Assembly (NCBI GenBank): GCA_036556325.1
Contig: DATBJR010000048.1
Location: 1-64,000 of the forward strand
Direction: 5' to 3'
Length of the DNA: 64,000 bases
Source of the DNA: DASSCW01 sp036556325
Lineage (GTDB): Bacteria > Chloroflexota > Limnocylindria > QHBO01
Part shown: one piece after another, positions 24,807-32,508 of the stretch
Numbering within the stretch: the stretch's first letter is position 1
How the letters are laid out: each line of letters opens with the position of its first letter
Notes under the pieces: generated by a model
What the model was told of the DNA's origin: nothing
Database searches by the model: none
What the model saw: only the letters and a program-made list of their open reading frames with translations
Made by a program: the position numbers and the translations under genes

Positions 24807-24809
24807 AAT
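24804..24809 (+). promoter_or_regulatory. Putative -10 box overlapping a stop codon
   Basis: TAGAAT seven bases before the ATG at 24817. Its TAG is the stop codon of the MFS gene. It suggests an internal leaderless promoter for the crotonase-dehydrogenase genes. Confidence 0.5.
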
Positions 24810-24816
24810 CCTGCGC

Positions 24817-25602
24817 ATGCCCGACGCCACGAACGAGACCGTCCGCGTGGGCCTCGCCGACGGCGTGGCCACGGTGACGCTGAACCGCCCGGAGGTCCTC
24901 AATGCCCTCAACGTCGCGATGCGGCGTGAGCTGCTGGCGGCCTTCAAGGGCTTTGCCCGCGACGACGCGGTCCGTGCCGTGATCCTCACCGGCGAGGGGC
25001 GAGGCTTCTGCTCGGGCGCCGACCTGCGCGGCGGTGCCGCCGAACGCGACTTCCGGAGAATTCTGGAACGGGAATACAACCCGCTGGTCCGCGCGATACG
25101 CGACCTGCCGAAGCCGGTGCTGGCCGCGGTCAACGGCGTCGCGGCCGGCGCGGGAGCGAGCCTGGCGCTGGCCTGTGACCTGATCTACGCCGCGGAGGAG
25201 GCACGCTTCATCCAGGCCTTCGTGCGCATCGGCCTGGTGCCCGATTCCGGATCCACCCGGACCCTCGTTCGGGCGCTCGGCCGGCATCGGGCCAGCCAGC
25301 TGATCTTCAGCGGCGAGCCGCTCACCGCGGCCGAGGCGCAGTCCGCCGGCCTCGTCACCGCCGTCGTTCCCGCGGCCGGGCTGCTGGCCATCGTGCAGCA
25401 GGCGGCCGTGGCGCTGGCCGCCGCCCCGACGCGCGCTATCGGCCTGGCCAAGCGCTCGATCAACGCCGCCGAGGACGCGTCGCTGGAGGAGAGCCTGGGC
25501 CTCGAGGCGCAGCTGCAGGAGCTGGCGGGGCGGTCCCAGGACCACGCAGAGGGCGTCGCCGCCTTCACCGAGAAGCGGGAGCCGCGCTTCGTTGGCCGCT
25601 GA
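24817..25602 (+). CDS. Enoyl-CoA hydratase/isomerase (PaaG-like)
   Basis: A 261-residue crotonase with GRGFCSGADLRGGA (oxyanion loop), GVAAGAGASLALACDLIYAAEEARF and VPDSGSTRTLVRALGRHRASQLIFSG. GLVPDSGSTRTL in place of the PGAGGTQRL loop is typical of PaaG-type 1,2-epoxyphenylacetyl-CoA isomerases and related delta3,delta2-enoyl-CoA isomerases, in which an aspartate serves as general base. It may act on aromatic or unsaturated acyl-CoA. The next gene overlaps its end by 11 bases. Confidence 0.85.
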   Translation: MPDATNETVRVGLADGVATVTLNRPEVLNALNVAMRRELLAAFKGFARDDAVRAVILTGEGRGFCSGADLRGGAAERDFRRILEREYNPLVRAIRDLPKPVLAAVNGVAAGAGASLALACDLIYAAEEARFIQAFVRIGLVPDSGSTRTLVRALGRHRASQLIFSGEPLTAAEAQSAGLVTAVVPAAGLLAIVQQAAVALAAAPTRAIGLAKRSINAAEDASLEESLGLEAQLQELAGRSQDHAEGVAAFTEKREPRFVGR

Positions 25603-26827
25603 GGACGCGCCGGAGGGCGCTGGCGGCGTCCGGCGAGTTGGCGTGCTCGGCGCCGGGACGATGGGCGCGGGTATCGCGCAGGTGGCGGCCGAGGCCGGCC
25701 TGGACGTCCTGCTCCACGACCCGATTCCCGGCGCCGTGGAGAAGGCCCGCGACCGGATCGCGAAGCTGCTCGACCGCAAAGTGGAGAAAGGGCATCTGAC
25801 GGTCGAAGACCGCGACGCGGCGCTGGGCCGCGTGCGCCCGGAGCCCACGCTCGAGGGCGTAGCCGCCGCGGAGCTGGTGATCGAGGCGATCCCCGAGGAC
25901 CTGGCCCTGAAGCGAGACGCGTTTCGCCTGCTGGACGCCGCTGCGCCGGACGCCACGCTGCTGGCCACCAATACCAGCAGCCTCTCGGTGGCGGCCATCG
26001 CCGCGGCCACGCAGCACCCGCAGCGGGTGCTGGGCCTGCACTTCTTCAATCCGGTGGCGCTCATGGCCCTGGTCGAGGTCATCGCGGGACCGATGACTGA
26101 CGGCGCGGCGGTGACGCGTGCCAAGGAGCTCGCCCGGCTGCTGGGCAAGACGCCAGTGGTCGCCGCCGACACGCCCGGCTTCATCGTCAACCGCGTGGCG
26201 CGGCCGTTCTACCTGGAGGCGCTGCGGATCGTGGGCGAAGGCTCGGCCGGCGTCGCCGAGGTGGACGCGGCGCTGCGCGGCATCGGCTTCCGGATGGGGC
26301 CCTTCGAGCTGGTCGACGCCATCGGCATCGACGTCAACTACGCCGTCAGCCGCAGCGTGTACGACCAGTTCTTCGGCGACCCGCGCTACCGTCCGCATCC
26401 GCTCCAGCGCCGGCTGGTCGAGGCCGGGCGCCTGGGTCGCAAGTCCGGCGGGGGGTTCTACGACTACGGGGCCGATGGGTCCCGCGGCCAGGTGTGGACC
26501 GGCGTCGCGCGGCGGGCTGCCGGCCCCGTGCGGCCACGGCTCAGCGAGGAAGGGATCGGGGCGCGGGTGCTGGCCACCATCGTCAACGAGGCCGCGTCAG
26601 CGGTGGAGGAGGGCGTGGCGACGCCGGAGGCCATCGACACCGCCATGCGGCTTGGCACGAACTACCCGTCCGGACCGCTGGAGTGGGGCGAGCGCATTGG
26701 CCTGGCTCACGTGGTCCACACCCTGGACGCGCTGCACGACGCCGTCCCCGATGGCCGGTATCGCGTCATCCCGCTGCTGCGCCAGGTGGCAGAGCAGGCC
26801 GGCAGCTTCTTCGACTCCCAATCGTGA
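25592..26827 (+). CDS. 3-hydroxyacyl-CoA dehydrogenase (PaaH/Hbd-like, two C-terminal domains)
   Basis: A 411-residue protein: NAD-binding Rossmann motif VGVLGAGTMGAGIAQVAAEA, then LATNTSSLSVAAIAAATQHP, GLHFFNPVALM (catalytic His) and DTPGFIVNRVARPFYLEAL. Two HCDH C-terminal domains follow (around residues 195-290 and 315-395), as in PaaH, rather than one. It oxidises 3-hydroxyacyl-CoA to 3-oxoacyl-CoA. The only well-placed start is TTG at 25592, overlapping the isomerase gene by 11 bases. With that gene it could carry out consecutive beta-oxidation-like steps. Confidence 0.9.
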   Translation: MAAEDAPEGAGGVRRVGVLGAGTMGAGIAQVAAEAGLDVLLHDPIPGAVEKARDRIAKLLDRKVEKGHLTVEDRDAALGRVRPEPTLEGVAAAELVIEAIPEDLALKRDAFRLLDAAAPDATLLATNTSSLSVAAIAAATQHPQRVLGLHFFNPVALMALVEVIAGPMTDGAAVTRAKELARLLGKTPVVAADTPGFIVNRVARPFYLEALRIVGEGSAGVAEVDAALRGIGFRMGPFELVDAIGIDVNYAVSRSVYDQFFGDPRYRPHPLQRRLVEAGRLGRKSGGGFYDYGADGSRGQVWTGVARRAAGPVRPRLSEEGIGARVLATIVNEAASAVEEGVATPEAIDTAMRLGTNYPSGPLEWGERIGLAHVVHTLDALHDAVPDGRYRVIPLLRQVAEQAGSFFDSQS

Positions 26828-27486
26828 CGGCGACCGCGGCGGAGCTCCTGCCGGACCGCTTCCGGGCGGTGGTGTTCGACATGGACGGGCTGCTGCTGGA
26901 GACGGAGCTGCTGTGGCACCACGCCGAGACCGAGCTCTTTGCCAGACACGGGGCCGAGTTCACCTGGGACGACAAGATGGCGGTCATCGGCTCCAGCTTC
27001 GACTTCACCGCCGACTACTTCGCCGACCGGCTCGGGGTCCCCCGCGAGCAGGGACCGGCGCTAGTGGACGAGATGATCAAGCTGATGGACGCCCAACTGC
27101 GCGAGCAGGTCGAGGGGCGTCCCGGCGCGGTGGAGCTGGTCGAGCGACTGCGTGGGCGGACTCGGCTGGGCCTCGCCTCGAATTCGCCGCGGCACCTGGT
27201 CGACACCGCCCTGGCCACCGCGCACATCAGCGACGCCTTTGACGCCGTGGTCACCTCCGACGACGTCGCCGCGTCCAAGCCGGCGCCGGACCTCTACCTG
27301 CTCGCCTGCGAACGCCTGGGCGTGCCCCCGGCCGATGCCCTGGCGCTGGAGGATTCGGCCAGTGGCATCACCGCCGCCAAGGCGGCGGGCCTGACCTGCA
27401 TCGCCGTCCCGCAGTTCGCCGAAACCGATGTGTCCGCGGCCGACCGCGTCATCGACTCGCTGGAAGACCTGCTGGCCGAGACCTAG
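26824..27486 (+). CDS. HAD-superfamily phosphatase/phosphomutase-like hydrolase
   Basis: A 220-residue HAD hydrolase of the beta-phosphoglucomutase-like subgroup. The motifs are FDMDGLLLETE (nucleophile and acid Asp), LASNSPRHLVDTAL (motif II Ser), a lysine in AASKPAPDLYLLA, and ALEDSASGITAAKAAG (motif IV). A helical cap lies between residues 20 and 90. The substrate is probably a small sugar phosphate or similar metabolite. GTG at 26824 overlaps the dehydrogenase stop (GTGA). Its own TAG stop begins the TAGACT before the DUF2277 gene. Confidence 0.88.
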   Translation: MTATAAELLPDRFRAVVFDMDGLLLETELLWHHAETELFARHGAEFTWDDKMAVIGSSFDFTADYFADRLGVPREQGPALVDEMIKLMDAQLREQVEGRPGAVELVERLRGRTRLGLASNSPRHLVDTALATAHISDAFDAVVTSDDVAASKPAPDLYLLACERLGVPPADALALEDSASGITAAKAAGLTCIAVPQFAETDVSAADRVIDSLEDLLAET

Positions 27487-27489
27487 ACT
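27484..27489 (+). promoter_or_regulatory. Putative -10 box overlapping a stop codon
   Basis: TAGACT six bases before the ATG at 27496, using the TAG stop of the HAD gene, suggests a separate leaderless transcript for the small DUF2277 gene. Confidence 0.45.
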
Positions 27490-27495
27490 GCGCTC

Positions 27496-27717
27496 ATGTG
27501 TCGCAGCATCAAGACCCTCCGCACGCTCGACGTGCCCGCCACCGACGACGAGGTTCACGCCGCCGCCCTGCAGTTCGTGCGCAAGGTGAGCGGCTACCGC
27601 AAGCCTTCACCCGCCAACGAGGCCGCCTTCAACGCCGCGGTCGAAGAGATCGCCCACGCCTCTCGTCACCTGCTGGAGGCCGTGACCGCCACCCATCCGG
27701 CACGTCGCGCCAGCTAG
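27496..27717 (+). CDS. DUF2277 family protein
   Basis: A 73-residue protein starting MCRSIKTLR, with DDEVHAAALQFVRKVSGYRKP and a C-terminal helix rich in alanine and histidine. The MCRSIKxLR start and VRKVSGYRKPS are the signature of DUF2277, a small helical family common in Actinomycetota and Chloroflexota with no known function. It is at the end of the operon-like run and converges on the BBE flavoprotein gene with a 6-base gap. Confidence 0.85.
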   Translation: MCRSIKTLRTLDVPATDDEVHAAALQFVRKVSGYRKPSPANEAAFNAAVEEIAHASRHLLEAVTATHPARRAS

Positions 27718-27723
27718 CCGGCG

Positions 27724-29115
27724 TCAGCCGGAGCTCGGCGCCGCCGGGCGAACGTTCTGGTTCGTGCTGAAGACGTTGTCCGGGTCGTAGCGCGCCTTGA
27801 TGGCAGCCAGCCGCGCGTACGCCGGCCCGTACGCGGCGCGCACGCGATCCTCGCCCTCGTTGCCGACGAAGTTGACGTAGACCCCGCCGGTCGAGAACGG
27901 TGCGAGCGCGTCGAACGTCTCGCGCGTCCAGGCGACGATCTCGTCGTCCCGGGCGGGGTCGTCGTCCACGCCGTTGATGTTGATGAGGTACGGCACCTCG
28001 CGGTGGGCATAGGCGGTCGCGTGCTCGGCAACCCGCGCGATCGCGCCGCCGAGCTGCCCGATGAGCGAGTACGACCAGGGCTGCGGCGCGCGGAGGTGAT
28101 GCTCGACGGCGATGTCGATGAGGCTATCGCTCAGGCCGGTCAGGTAGTGCGACTTCCAGTAGTAGCCGTTGCGCGGCGGCACACTGGCATCGAACATCGC
28201 GTTGTGGACGGTGATGGGCTTGCGCGCGACGCTGTCGAACAGCGGCGTTCCCAGGCCGCGCAGTGGTGCGAGCAGCCGCTCGTCATCGGCCGGATCGCCA
28301 ACCGAGCAGATGCCGATGCCCACGATGCGGCGGCCGTGCACCTCGGCCGGCAGCTGCGGGGAGGGCAGCACCGTGCGCAGCGCCACGATGGTCGTGACCG
28401 ACTCGGGGGCATCTGCCGCCCACTCGCGGTAGGCGCGCAGGATGCGCCCGGCATCCTCCATCGGGAAGGCGAGCATGCCGGCGAGCACCGGCCCGGGCAG
28501 CGGCACGGTGGCGTACTCGAAGCGGGTCACAATCCCGAAGTTGCCCCCGCCGCCCCGCAGCGCCCACAGCAGGTCCGGCTCGGTCGCCTCGCTGACGGTG
28601 AGCCCGGTGCCATCGGCCAGGACCAGGTCGGCGGCGACCAGGGCATCGCAGGTGAGGCCATGGGCGCGCATGAGCCAGCCGATGCCGCCTCCCAGGGTCA
28701 GGCCTGCCAGCCCGGTGGTGGTGTTGATGCCGATTGGCACCGCCACCCCGTGCGGGACCGTCGCTGCGTCGACGGCGCCGAGCAGCGCGCCCGGCTCCGC
28801 TACCAGGCGGCTCCGATCCGCGCTGAGGCTGACCTTGCGGCGCAGCCCGTGATCGATCACCACGCCACCGTCCACCAGCGCGCTGCCGGCCACGTTGTGC
28901 CCGCCGCCCATGATCGACACTGGCAGGTCCTGCTCGCGCGCCCAACTGAGCGCGCGCCGCGCGTCGTCGGCCGTGCGGCAGCGCGCAAACAGCGCCGGGC
29001 GACGATCGATCATCCTGTTCCAGATCGCCCGCCGCGCCTCATAGGCCGGGTCGCCGGGCATCAGCAGCTCGCCGGCGAAGGTTTGCGCGAGCGTCGCCGG
29101 GTCTCGGGTCAGCAC
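27724..29115 (-). CDS. FAD-linked (BBE-type) oxidoreductase
   Basis: A 463-residue flavoprotein of the berberine-bridge/FAD_binding_4 family. The FAD domain includes LPVSIMGGGHNVAGSALVDG, whose His is the usual covalent 8-alpha attachment site, then LTLGGGIGWLMRAHGL and LRGGGGNFGIVTRFEY. The C-terminal BBE motif is YDPDNVFSTNQNV. It oxidises an alcohol, sugar or amine with oxygen. No signal peptide is visible. GTG at 29115 follows the HbpS-like gene by 19 bases, so it is the last gene of the ABC-transporter operon and may process the imported compound. Confidence 0.88.
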   Translation of the reverse strand: MLTRDPATLAQTFAGELLMPGDPAYEARRAIWNRMIDRRPALFARCRTADDARRALSWAREQDLPVSIMGGGHNVAGSALVDGGVVIDHGLRRKVSLSADRSRLVAEPGALLGAVDAATVPHGVAVPIGINTTTGLAGLTLGGGIGWLMRAHGLTCDALVAADLVLADGTGLTVSEATEPDLLWALRGGGGNFGIVTRFEYATVPLPGPVLAGMLAFPMEDAGRILRAYREWAADAPESVTTIVALRTVLPSPQLPAEVHGRRIVGIGICSVGDPADDERLLAPLRGLGTPLFDSVARKPITVHNAMFDASVPPRNGYYWKSHYLTGLSDSLIDIAVEHHLRAPQPWSYSLIGQLGGAIARVAEHATAYAHREVPYLININGVDDDPARDDEIVAWTRETFDALAPFSTGGVYVNFVGNEGEDRVRAAYGPAYARLAAIKARYDPDNVFSTNQNVRPAAPSSG

Positions 29116-29134
29116 GCGCGGAGTGTAGGCGCGC

Positions 29135-29593
29135 TCACCCGAATGCCGCCACCCCGGCTTCGGCCGCTCGGCCGTCCTGGTCGGCGCTGCCGCCACTGAC
29201 ACCCACCGCGCCGACCAGCGTGCCGTCACGCTCGAGCGGCATGCCGCCGGCGAAGACGATCATGCGCCCGGCCGCGACCGAGTCGTAGCCGTAGAACTCG
29301 GTGCCCGGCTGGACGATCGGGCCCAGCTCGCCGGTCGGCATGCGGTTCACGAGCGCCGTGAATGCCTTGTCGCGCGCCAGGCCGATGCTCACCAGGTCGG
29401 CTCCGTCCATGCGCTCGAAGGCGACGAGCTGGTCGCCGGCATCCACCACGGCAACGGACAGCGGCACGCCCATCGCCGCGCCCTGGGCCAGCACGGCCGC
29501 CACGACTCGGCGGGCAGCCGCCAGCGTCAGGCCCGCTGCCTGCGAGGCCGTTGGGCCACGACCGGCATCCACCAGCTCCGGCCGATCAGTCAT
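29135..29593 (-). CDS. GlcG/HbpS (DUF336) family protein
   Basis: A 152-residue HbpS/GlcG-like protein: LTLAAARRVVAAVLAQG, PLSVAVVDAGDQLVAFERMDGA, RDKAFTALVNRMPTGEL and the Gly-rich VGAVGVSGGSADQDGRAAEAG. Family members bind heme or corrinoids, or accompany glycolate and diol metabolism. The ATG at 29593 overlaps the stop of the ABC permease by four bases, so it is translated from the transporter mRNA. Its inclusion in a polyamine-type ABC operon is unusual and suggests a link with an oxidative step. Confidence 0.88.
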   Translation of the reverse strand: MTDRPELVDAGRGPTASQAAGLTLAAARRVVAAVLAQGAAMGVPLSVAVVDAGDQLVAFERMDGADLVSIGLARDKAFTALVNRMPTGELGPIVQPGTEFYGYDSVAAGRMIVFAGGMPLERDGTLVGAVGVSGGSADQDGRAAEAGVAAFG

Positions 29594-30387
29594 GCGCGGC
29601 GACGTCCGAGGCGGAAGGCGATAAGCGTGAGGGTGATGGTGCCGATCATCAGCAGCACGGCCATCGCGATCAGGATCGGCAGGCGTTGGCCGAAGCGCAG
29701 CTGCCCGTAGAGGAACACCGGGAAGGTCGGGTCGCGGCCGGCCAGGAAGAGGGCGATCGCCACCTCGTCGAACGAGACGACAAAGCACGTCAGCCACGCC
29801 GACAGCGCCGTGGGGCCGATGAGCGGCAGCACCACCTTCCACAGCGTCACCGGGTAGCTGGCGCCGAGGTCCATCGCCGCATCCTCGAGCGCGGGATCAA
29901 TACCGCTCATGCGGGCCAGCAGGATCAGCGTGGCGAAGGGGAGGGCAATGACCGTGTGGCCGGCGGCAATCGTCGCCAGCGAGCGGGGCACGTCGAAGAA
30001 GCCGAACAGGAGGAAGAGCGACACCCCCAGCACCACGAACGGCACGATCAGCGGCAGCACCGCCAGGCCGAGCAGCGCCAGCCGCCCGCGAAACCGGAAG
30101 CGGACGAACGCCACGCTGACCGCGAACCCGAGCGCCGTGGCGATGGTGGCCACGGCGGCTCCCACCACCAGGCTGTTGCGGGCCGACTCCAGCAGGGCGT
30201 CACTCGCAAAAACCTCGCCGTACCAGTCGAGCGTCAGGTTCTTCAGCGGGAAGGAGAGGACGGTGTTGTTGTTGAAGCTGAACAGGAACAGCAGCGCGAT
30301 GGGCAGGTAGAGGAGCATGAGCATCAGCACGTATGCGGCCCGGAGCGGGACCGGGGTGCGACCGACGCCGATGGCTGCGCGGCTCAT
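29590..30387 (-). CDS. ABC transporter permease, PotC-like (operon 1)
   Basis: A 265-residue, six-helix permease with the inner-membrane EAA loop DPALEDAAMDLGASYPVTLWKVVLPLIGP. The N terminus (LPIALLFLFSFNNN) and size match PotC of spermidine/putrescine importers. Both ends overlap neighbouring genes by 4 bases (ATGA), so the four genes from the binding protein down are translated together. It pairs with the PotB-like permease upstream. No ATP-binding subunit is encoded in this operon. Confidence 0.9.
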   Translation of the reverse strand: MSRAAIGVGRTPVPLRAAYVLMLMLLYLPIALLFLFSFNNNTVLSFPLKNLTLDWYGEVFASDALLESARNSLVVGAAVATIATALGFAVSVAFVRFRFRGRLALLGLAVLPLIVPFVVLGVSLFLLFGFFDVPRSLATIAAGHTVIALPFATLILLARMSGIDPALEDAAMDLGASYPVTLWKVVLPLIGPTALSAWLTCFVVSFDEVAIALFLAGRDPTFPVFLYGQLRFGQRLPILIAMAVLLMIGTITLTLIAFRLGRRRA

Positions 30388-31244
30388 GTCGCCAGCCTGC
30401 GCAGGTCGATGATCCGCGTGGCGAGCAGCACCAGCAGCACCGTGAGCAGCAGCATGATGACCGCGGCCGCAGAGCCCGAGGCCCAGGACGCGGCACGCCC
30501 GAAGAGATCCTGGATGAGCTGGCCGTACATGTAGGTCTCGCTGCCGCCCACCAGGCGCGGGGTGACGTATTCGCCGATGCTCGGGATGAAGACCATGAAG
30601 AAGCTTGCCGCGGCGCCGGGCAGGGAGAGGGGCACTGTCACGCGCCAGAAGCGCGACCAGGGGCCGGCGCCGAGGTCCGCCGCCGCCTCGAGCTGGCGGC
30701 GGTCGATACGGCCCATGGCAGCGTAGATGGGCAGGGCCGCGAATGGGATCCAGACGTAGACCAGGGTGATCACCACCGCCGCGCGGGAGTAGATCAGCAG
30801 GTCCAGTGGGTCGTGGATGACGCCCAGCCACTCCAGGAACGAGTTGATCGCCCCATTGGTGCCGAGCATCAGGCGCCAGGCCATGACCCGCAGCAGGAAG
30901 CTGACGGCGAATGGCACCAGCAGCAGGAACAGGAAGAGCGGAGCTCGGTCGCCGGCCCGGAACGCCAGGAAGTACGCGATCGGATAGGCGAGGGCGGTGG
31001 CCGCCGCGGCAACGATCAGCGCCATCAACGCCGAGATGCCCAGCTGCCGCATATAGGCAACGGTGCCGACGATCGTGCGGTATTGGTCCAGGGTCGGCTG
31101 CCAGGCGCGCGCGAAGTTGATCGGCCCCACCTCCGGCCGGAGGCTCATGATCGCGATCAGGACCACCGGCGCGAGCAGGAATGCCGCCAGCCACAGGTAC
31201 GGCGGGACGATCAGGAAGCGGAGCAGACCCCGCCGGCCGAGCAT
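30384..31244 (-). CDS. ABC transporter permease, PotB-like (operon 1)
   Basis: A 286-residue, six-helix permease. The EAA loop DRRQLEAAADLGAGPWSRFWRVTVPLSLPG and the GEYVTPRLVGGS segment are typical of PotB-like subunits. FRAGDRAPLFLFLLLVPFAVSFLLRVMAWR is the second and third helix region. It forms a heterodimer with the downstream PotC-like subunit. It follows the substrate-binding gene by 49 bases, on the same strand. Confidence 0.9.
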   Translation of the reverse strand: MLGRRGLLRFLIVPPYLWLAAFLLAPVVLIAIMSLRPEVGPINFARAWQPTLDQYRTIVGTVAYMRQLGISALMALIVAAAATALAYPIAYFLAFRAGDRAPLFLFLLLVPFAVSFLLRVMAWRLMLGTNGAINSFLEWLGVIHDPLDLLIYSRAAVVITLVYVWIPFAALPIYAAMGRIDRRQLEAAADLGAGPWSRFWRVTVPLSLPGAAASFFMVFIPSIGEYVTPRLVGGSETYMYGQLIQDLFGRAASWASGSAAAVIMLLLTVLLVLLATRIIDLRRLAT

Positions 31245-31293
31245 GCCGCCTCCCTTGTCGCCCCGTCCTAGCGGCGAGTTGCGACCTGAATGG

Positions 31294-32412
31294 TCACTCC
31301 GCCTTCACGCGGGTCCACATCGCCGTCCACGCGTCCCGTTGCGCCGCGGTGACCGGTGGCGTGAAATTCGTGTTCTCGAGGATGGACGGGTCGTCGATGC
31401 TGAACGCCTGGACAAGGACCGGGTCGGTGACGGCGGCCATCACGTCGGCGTTGGCGCAGCCGTAGTAGAAGAGCGTCACGGCATTGCCGCAGCTCGTCTC
31501 GGCCAGCTTGTCGTCCAGGAACTTGAGCGCCAGGTCCGGGCTGTCGCTGTCCGCGCTGATGCCATACAGACCGACCCAGGAGTTGCGCCCCTCCTTCGGG
31601 TTCGCGTATGCGACCGGGGTCCCCTCGTAGAGCGCGGTGGCGTAGCAGCCCTGCCAGGCATAGGCGACCCAGATGTCACCACTCATCACCTCGGGGCACA
31701 GGTTCTCGTATTCCGAGTCCCAGTAGTGGAGGTTGAGGGGCTTCTGCTGCTTCCACTCCTGCTCGATCGACGCCAGCTGCTCGTCGGTGATGGCGGTCTC
31801 GTCGTAGCCGTGGACGTACGACGACACGGTGACCGCCGCCGGCCCGTCGTCCCACATGGCGATGTGGCCGCTGTAATCCGGGTTGAACAGCGCGTCCCAG
31901 CTCGTGACCTCCGGCACCTTCTTGGTGTTGTAGAGGATCGAGGTGAAGCCCCAATCCCACGGGATGTAGTACTGCTTGCCGTTGACCTGGCCCAGCGCCT
32001 TGAAGCTGTCCGGGACCTTGTCCCAGTTCGTCAGCTTGCTGGTATCGATCTCCTGCACCAGGCCTTCGTCCACATAGAACTGCTGCCAGCCGGTGTAGAA
32101 GTGGAAGACATCGGCCTCGCTGCCGCCCTCCATCAGGCCAAGGATGTCGGCGTCGTTGTTGCCGAGCTCGAAGTTGACGTCCGCTGTCGGATTGGCATCG
32201 GCGAAGTCCGTCCAGAACTTGGGATCCTCGTAGCCTCCCCACTCGAGCACGGTCAGCTCGTTCGGCTCGGGCGCCTTTGACTGGCTCTCCTGCGCCGATG
32301 CCGACGCCGCGCCAGGCGTGGTCGAGCCACCCGTGCCGCAGGCGGCCAGCATGACGGCCAGGATCATCAACACGGCCGGCCAGGGGCGGGCCAACTTGTC
32401 CAGCACGGTCAT
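31294..32412 (-). CDS. Spermidine/putrescine-type ABC substrate-binding lipoprotein (operon 1)
   Basis: A 372-residue lipoprotein. The signal ends MLAACGTGG with lipidated C at about residue 25, then a Ser/Ala linker and a type II periplasmic-binding fold (LTVLEWGGYEDPKFWTDF, YIPWDWGFTSILYNTKKVP, DIWVAYAWQGCYAT). PotD-like proteins bind polyamines or related cationic amines outside the membrane; the aromatic-rich pocket is consistent. GGAGG lies ten bases before the ATG. A promoter TTGACC-18-TACCAT lies about 70 bases upstream. First gene of a five-gene operon ending at the BBE flavoprotein. Confidence 0.9.
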   Translation of the reverse strand: MTVLDKLARPWPAVLMILAVMLAACGTGGSTTPGAASASAQESQSKAPEPNELTVLEWGGYEDPKFWTDFADANPTADVNFELGNNDADILGLMEGGSEADVFHFYTGWQQFYVDEGLVQEIDTSKLTNWDKVPDSFKALGQVNGKQYYIPWDWGFTSILYNTKKVPEVTSWDALFNPDYSGHIAMWDDGPAAVTVSSYVHGYDETAITDEQLASIEQEWKQQKPLNLHYWDSEYENLCPEVMSGDIWVAYAWQGCYATALYEGTPVAYANPKEGRNSWVGLYGISADSDSPDLALKFLDDKLAETSCGNAVTLFYYGCANADVMAAVTDPVLVQAFSIDDPSILENTNFTPPVTAAQRDAWTAMWTRVKAE

Positions 32413-32478
32413 GCTCGGTCGAACCTCCGTCGCGCTGCGCGCGTTCTGTTCCCCACCTGAAGCAATACTGCAGGGCCG

Positions 32479-32508
32479 ATGGTATGGCGGCACCACGCCG
32501 CGGGTCAA
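32479..32508 (-). promoter_or_regulatory. Putative promoter of ABC operon 1
   Basis: On the minus strand TTGACC (32508-32503), an 18-base spacer and TACCAT (32484-32479). It overlaps the 3' end of the FAD oxidase gene and would give a leader of about 60 bases containing the GGAGG site. Confidence 0.55.

Noticed and set aside
31063..32280. 405-codon plus-strand frame opposite the ABC binding-protein gene
   Set aside because: The opposite strand encodes a full PotD-like lipoprotein with signal, lipobox and conserved lobes; the plus frame has none.
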